The translations under genes were made by a program, and so were the position numbers. A stretch of 64,000 bases of DNA from Heliocidaris tuberculata (lineage: Eukaryota; Echinodermata; Echinoidea; Camarodonta; Echinometridae): NCBI GenBank assembly GCA_025618425.1, contig CM046833.1, forward strand, positions 33,974,247-34,038,246, read 5' to 3'. Position 1 is the first letter of the stretch. Each line of letters begins with the position of its first letter. The notes beneath the pieces were generated by a model, which ran no database searches, had not been told where the DNA came from, and was given only the letters and a program-made list of their open reading frames with translations. Below are positions 58,619 to 64,000 of the stretch, piece after piece.

Positions 58619-59981
58619 ATCCCCTGTCTGATTTTGTATGGAAGTTATGAATTTTTGAAAGTTGTAATCAGTATACATATGGGAATTTCAAATTGACCGA
58701 ATCGAGAATGTCGCTGTGATGTAGCGCCGGACAACTCCCCCATTTATCCCAACACACAAAATGGCTAAATTGTGATTCGTTTTCAAAATGTTTTACTCGG
58801 TAGGATTTTTCTTTCTTTTTGGATGACCTATGACAATATTTCGTGACGTTTTAGTGTACTATGCAAGAAAAAATGTGCATGTAATAATTATGTATTACAA
58901 CGCTGTATAATAAGCTTATCGGTGCTCTAAAATGCAAACTTTCAGAACTTCAAAATCAAAATAGACGCAATGTTTCTTGACATTTAGAAACATTGTATAA
59001 TATAGGTCCAGGAGCAAGGGGCAGATGTTTCCATCTATCGAGAGGAGGGGGGGGGGGGGGACAAAATAGTTTTGTCCCCCGTCCAATGACAATAAATCAT
59101 TTTTTTTACTAGCGGCTTTCGAGTGCTCTGACAGGCAAAGTTACACCACTAGAAAACCTCTAAACCTTGGTATAATATGCTCCCTTCAATATACATGCAG
59201 ATAAACGATAAAAGCAGTGGCGCCGAAGATGGGAGGGATGGGTAGATGTTTCCTCCCTACTGGACCATAATTTCACAGATTTTTAGTGCTACAAAATGCA
59301 AAGTTTCAACATGCAATAATGGTAATTGTTCTAGTTTGTAGTAATCAATTTTGCCCCCCACGCAATAGATGACAATTGGAATAAATTATGTTAATGTATA
59401 GTTACAAAGTTTAAACAGTTCAAATTGATGGGGGTATTGTTTGTTTGTTTGTTTGTTTGTTTGTTTGTTTGTTTGTTTTTTTTTTGTTGTTGACTTCTTG
59501 GACTTTACAAAACCCGTCTACCACAAGGCCCCAAACGGGGGGCCATTTTTTATCCCTGCAAAAACAAAAAAAAAAGCAAAATAGAGGGGGGGGGGGGGGG
59601 GAGAGTAGGTTTTTTCCTGACTTCCTCACAAGACAAACTATTATATGACATCACCCATTTTGCACTCTTTAAGGGGTCAATTCTTATGAGTAAAATGGGG
59701 TGACTATTTCGGGACAGGCTCCCAGACTATGACTGTAATCAGGAAAACAAGACCCCCCCCCCCCCCAAATCGCTCTTGTAGACAATTGCCTCCAAAATAG
59801 CTTCGTGTGTGGCATAAATATTCAAACCAATGTTATCGATTGCAATAATCGGTTAAGATTCGCTTAGCTTACACGATCCTATCAATAAGCATATTTTGAC
59901 AGGGGCAGCAATCTTGTAAAAAATGGCACAAATTTAAAGGTCAACTTCACTGGCCTATAATGAATAACTTGATGAGCTTCG

Positions 59982-60019
<38 letters not shown>

Positions 60020-60258
60020 GGTGTTTGTCTTACATCTCATAAGTCCGACTGATACCTATAGATATTTAGTATTAGGAGGATGAGATGTAGCAACATTGTG
60101 ACGTGGGACCTTTTAGGTAGTAACAAAGATATTACTGATATACCAAATTATGACAAAGATACTGAATGACTATTGTGAAGGCTTCGGGCAACGAGAATCC
60201 CCAATATATGTAGTAGACAATGCCTCTAAAATAGCTTCGTGTGTGGTGTAAATATTCA

Positions 60259-60297
<39 letters not shown>

Positions 60298-61213
60298 CAG
60301 CAAATTTATCATTTATTATTTATCATTTAATTTATTATTTATCATTTATCATTGGATTTATAATATAATTTATCATATAATTTATCATTTATTATTGACT
60401 TTTGTATGTATGTATATATATATATATATCAGCAATTGAAATATCCACATGAGGGTATACCCTGGGTAGCCCCCCCCCCCCCCCCCCTCCCTCCGGGTAG
60501 ACCGACCCCTGGTCGATTAGGGAACTTATACATTTTACGTATGTTTCTGGCCATTTAGTCAACCCAGTGTAGATAACACTTCCAACTATTTATATCAGAG
60601 GTGTCCCAGATGTTTTAATTTATTGTCAACCCAGATTAGTATTTGTGGCCATTTATTCCACCTAGGGTAGATAAGAATCCCAACTGCCTATCTCACAATC
60701 ATAATAATAATAATAATAATAATGGTGAAAACTTATAGAGCGCACACACCGTCCAAGGACGCTCATGGCGCTAGCCCAGCAACAGTTCTCTTTAATCCAG
60801 GTATACTAAAAATTTATGTTATAATTGGATTTTTAGTACTAAAAACTTAAAACAAATTCACATTTGCATCACCCACTGTGACTCTCAGCTCCACCTGGTG
60901 AGGCCCGGTGCCCTCTTGCTGCTCCGTTCACTGACAATTTAAGGGACAAGCCCAGTCAGCACACAACTCACAGGAGCTCTAGCACCTGAGGCCACCAGGC
61001 CCTACAAGGGTACCAATGAGACTAAAGGGTGATAACAAAATAAGTAAAATGTATATACACGTAAGATTTTAATTTTGATTTATATTTCAAATTCTACTCC
61101 ACACATCCATTCTCTTCCAACTCCCCTCTCATTCCCCCAGTCTCTCTCGGAGAGTCTCTCCTCTCCCCTCTCTCTCCTCTCTCTCACTCTCACCCCCTGA
61201 GTGCTCTTCTTAC
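58619..61213. other. Gene A intron with short duplications and microsatellites
   Basis: GGTGACTATTTCGGGACAGGC occurs near 58418 and 59698. AAAATAGCTTCGTGTGTGG occurs at 59794 and 60228 within repeats of about 48 bp. (TTTG)n at 59440-59476, (GA)n near 59988-60015, (AT)n at 60259-60292 and poly-C near 60470 are present. An AAT tract with CTTATAGAGCGC and GGCGCTAGCCC at 60703-60780 is another tail-type repeat. Confidence 0.65.
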
Positions 61214-61561
61214 CTTGCACGGATACTTGTGTCCATTTTTTAATGAGTTTCCCCGTTTCGTAGTCAGAGACTGTACAGAAGTATAGTCCTTCGTCCTGCA
61301 CTTTGACTTCATTGATGACCAGCGAGTAGTCATCTGTGATATTGAACAACCCTGCCTTATAACCAGGCCCATCCCTTGCACCAACGTCAAAGTATAGGTC
61401 AAGTGATACAAGGAAGTCTATATCGGATGTCCTCTGTCTTTTCCACTGAACTTCGTACGATCGTCTCTGACTCTGGACAGAACATGGTAGAATGCCTCTG
61501 AATCCCATTTTCAGAATTATCTCCGGATATCTTTCAACAGTCTGCCCAGAAATTCCAAGGT
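61214..61561 (-). CDS. Gene A exon: V-set Ig domain
   Basis: This 348-bp exon of 116 codons runs from the acceptor TTGATATAG to the donor GTGCAAG|GTAAGA, phase 1 at both ends. The V-set core is complete: GILPCSV on strand B, VQWKRQR on strand C, and DYSLVINEVKVQDEGLYFC with D-x-G-x-Y-x-C on strands E-F; NIT is a likely glycosylation site. It shares most residues with the gene B V exon (7584-7925) and has a two-residue insertion after the first Cys. No signal-peptide exon was found to its right within the window. I link it to the EGF and membrane exons by strand, order and phase; an undetected C-set exon may lie between. Confidence 0.85.
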
Positions 61562-63384
61562 CTATATCAATGCAGATATAAATCATACTGTGTATTAATT
61601 TACATCATCTTTAGTAACAACTCTTCATGCAGAAATGATTAGGGATATAACAATTTTGTATTATCCACACAAATTGGCATCATATGGCTCAATTTCACAT
61701 TTATCTTAGAGTGCATTGTTCTATTTTTCAAACTGATATAGAGTTATGGAGTTATGAAACTTGCCAGAAGGCTCAATAATTGCACAATAAAACAAACAAA
61801 CTGAATTACATATTAAAAATTGAAATATAACACATAAATTTGTATCTATAATTCGATTTGCATCTGATTATATTTAAGAACATCCCACAGAGTATCATGA
61901 TTCAGTAAAAATTCCTCTGCTACTGCCGTACTCTTTTATGTTTTTATCTAATTGTTTGAAATTAAAATTTGTATTTAATTTTTTGAAAAGAGTTTGTTAA
62001 CAATAATTTTCAAAGGGCTATTACTCTCTAAATACAACGAGGTCCCCATATTTTCACTAATAAATATTTTTTCCTTTTTTATTGTTACTGTGTTTGCTAA
62101 AAGACGTTAAAGCCAATAAAATCAACTTGTTACCTAGATTTACATCTCGGAATACCACTGGCACAAAATGTAAGATTCAATAGCATAATCATCTGACGCA
62201 CAACTACTTTTATATCAGTGAGATAATATCGCGTTGAAAAGGAAATACCAGCGACTATTTAACATGCTGTTTGGAAGGAAACTTACCTGTAAATCATAAA
62301 ATTCCCAAATTCGTGATAATATTGTGAAATTCAAGAACTAAACACAAAATAATGCAACATGAATTATTGTGAATACGTTACGCTCCATTTATCGTATTTA
62401 TGAATTACATGTTTTTAAGGTGTACTTCCTTATTCCCCCAAACATGCCAAAACCGAAAATACCATTGGTCACGAGAATTACTTCAGAGAGAGAGAGAGAG
62501 AGAGAGAAAGAGAGGGTGAGAGAATGGGGGGGGGGGGGGAGGGAAGGGAGGGTGGACGGAACTGAAATCTCAAGTTTCTGCTGTTTATTAACGTCAGTAG
62601 ATATACTGTTTAGGAGTTTTTTGGTAGATTTCAAATCACCACTGATGCATTTTAGATTAATACTTCATTCCCAGATGTTCTGAATAATTGTGAAAGGTAT
62701 CTTTTAAATACAAGAAGAAAGAGGCAATATACACAGTTTGTGAGCCATCCATGACAATCCTTTAAAATGCTCTCATGCTGTAAACACAAATAAAATGATT
62801 TATCCCTTGGGCAAATGCATGTGTAGCCCCATGCCCTATACTGTTTTCCAGTATTTGTGACAGGCATATTCATTAGAATTAATGTTGTTATGATTTTGAT
62901 ATCTTAAAATACAGAGTTATACTCGTTTCTTACAATAAAAGCGTTCAGAAAGATTCTAAACAATAATACTATGATCATCTAAACTTCATAATGGGATTTA
63001 AGTTTTCTTGGGTTAATCTAAGATAATAACGTCGTTGAGCACCTTTCTTTTCACATAAATCATCTGATGACCATTTCGTAACATTTTAATACAATGTTGA
63101 TATCTTTAATGTAGAAGTTTGTATAAGTCCAATAATCAGTTGCATTTGATTGAGATCATTTTGAAATAGTAAAAGGTTTTATACATATACCTTCTTACCA
63201 TAGTTAAAAAGTTGAGCTTATAACTAACATGTCAAGGGAATCCTAAAGGGTATTGTTCTTTCTCTTTTACAAAGGGTACTACTATGAAGAACATCAGGAT
63301 AATATAACGATATATTCAAATGTCTTTTTTATTGCTAAGTCAGATTGCCTATAAACCTAAATTCATTTCAATGCTAGCCCATGG
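61562..63384. other. Upstream intron or flank of gene A, no recognised exon
   Basis: The signal-peptide exon of gene A should lie to the right of 61561. The only GTAAGT donor I noticed on the minus strand (about 62288) follows an ORF with an internal stop. (GA)n and poly-G occur at 62487-62540. Confidence 0.4.
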
Positions 63385-63518
63385 ACCTTGGAGCCGTTGT
63401 GCTGATGTGCTAGAGCACCTCATTTTTTTTAAGGGATCACTGAGGAAAATACTCATTACCCCAGTTATAGTACTGAATGGTTTTTTGTATCGGAGAAATA
63501 TCGGGCTTGTCCCCCCCC

Positions 63519-63582
<64 letters not shown>

Positions 63583-63615
63583 CAGCCAGAAAACCATGGA
63601 TCCGCCACTGGCGGC
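63385..63615. repeat. Second copy of the GGATCCGCCACTGG repeat, with very long poly-C
   Basis: It aligns with 8770-8950 through TCACTGAGGAAAAT, the poly-C and ATGGATCCGCCACTG. The poly-C from 63522 to 63579 is 58 bases, preceded by further C broken by one A. This is the longest homopolymer in the window. Confidence 0.7.
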
Positions 63616-64000
63616 GGATAGCTTTCTACCCTCAGCACCAAAAGTGAAGAAATCTATCTTAGGGCCCTCTACTAGCCCTTCGATTTTCAACCTCAGTATG
63701 AACAGTGTATAACATTTTCACCAAAAGAATGAAAGACTACTTTCTCTTCTATGCTTAACATTATCTAGATATCATTCAAGCCTTTATATACACACAGATC
63801 TATATTGTCAGAATTTCAAATGTAATGAAAGATTTTGATGAAAAGTTTCAAAGCAGTAAACAACAACAACGAAAAAGCCAGCTGTTAGACATCTTAGCAA
63901 ACGATATTTGTGTAAATAGTCCCCCTTCACTTATTGCAAACTTTGTAATTAAGTGAAAAACGCTTTTTGTATAAACATTTAATGAACAGGGGTTTTTCAC
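63616..64000. other. No recognisable gene
   Basis: AT-rich sequence at the window edge with no supported feature. Confidence 0.4.

Noticed and set aside
62284..62440. Candidate signal-peptide exon for gene A before a GTAAGT donor
   Set aside because: The frame from the ATG (MERNVFTIIHV...) has an in-frame stop before the donor.
63320..63712. Pro-rich (plus) and Gly-rich (minus) ORFs of more than 110 residues
   Set aside because: They exist only because the 58-base poly-C run is open in every frame.

Overview
The window looks like nuclear DNA of an invertebrate deuterostome, most likely a sea urchin or another echinoderm. It is AT-rich and packed with interspersed repeats, with short protein-coding exons bounded by GT-AG splice sites. 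The species call is an inference from the style of repeats and gene families; nothing in the window is diagnostic on its own.

Protein-coding content is sparse. On the minus strand I see parts of two related immunoglobulin-type receptor genes. Gene B (9469 down to 4805, continuing off the left edge or into unrecognised exons) has a signal-peptide exon, a V-set Ig exon and a C-set-like Ig exon. Gene A (61561 down to 41697) has a V-set Ig exon very like that of gene B, then a calcium-binding-type EGF exon, a 24-base microexon, and a terminal exon with one membrane span and a five-residue tail. Every junction in both genes is phase 1, so the exons splice together in frame. A truncated extra copy of the gene A V exon lies in opposite orientation at 58503-58618. 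On the plus strand, convergent with gene A, 40190-40332 encodes the C-terminal exon of coatomer subunit alpha (COPA); a second copy at 34040-34172 is frameshifted and has lost its splice acceptor.

From 28078 down to about 23568 (minus) lies a badly broken copy of a long protein that I recognise as a recurrent, unnamed invertebrate family. It has Cys/His zinc-binding-like motifs at the N-terminal end and an Asp-rich, PIN/FEN-like nuclease-type region near the C-terminal end. It looks like a decayed mobile or multicopy gene.

The rest is repeats. Non-LTR retrotransposon 3' ends occur at 19411-20144 (minus), 29554-30200 (minus), 35038-35334 (plus) and 54568-55871 (plus), with an RT scrap at 22646. 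Several non-autonomous DNA transposons have terminal inverted repeats and recognisable target-site duplications: 6210-6432, 11754-13263, 16695-16983 and 42758-43815 (hAT-like, 8-bp duplications), 20304-22330 (8-9 bp), 21143-21516 (TTAA) and 53143-53348. There are foldback or palindromic elements at 18834, 20456, 31491, 31844-33944 and 38709, satellites with units of about 355, 190, 148 and 46 bp, tRNA-like SINE sequences at both 22-92 and 39844-39915, and an exceptional number of poly-G/poly-C runs. No rRNA, CRISPR array, operon or prokaryotic feature is present.
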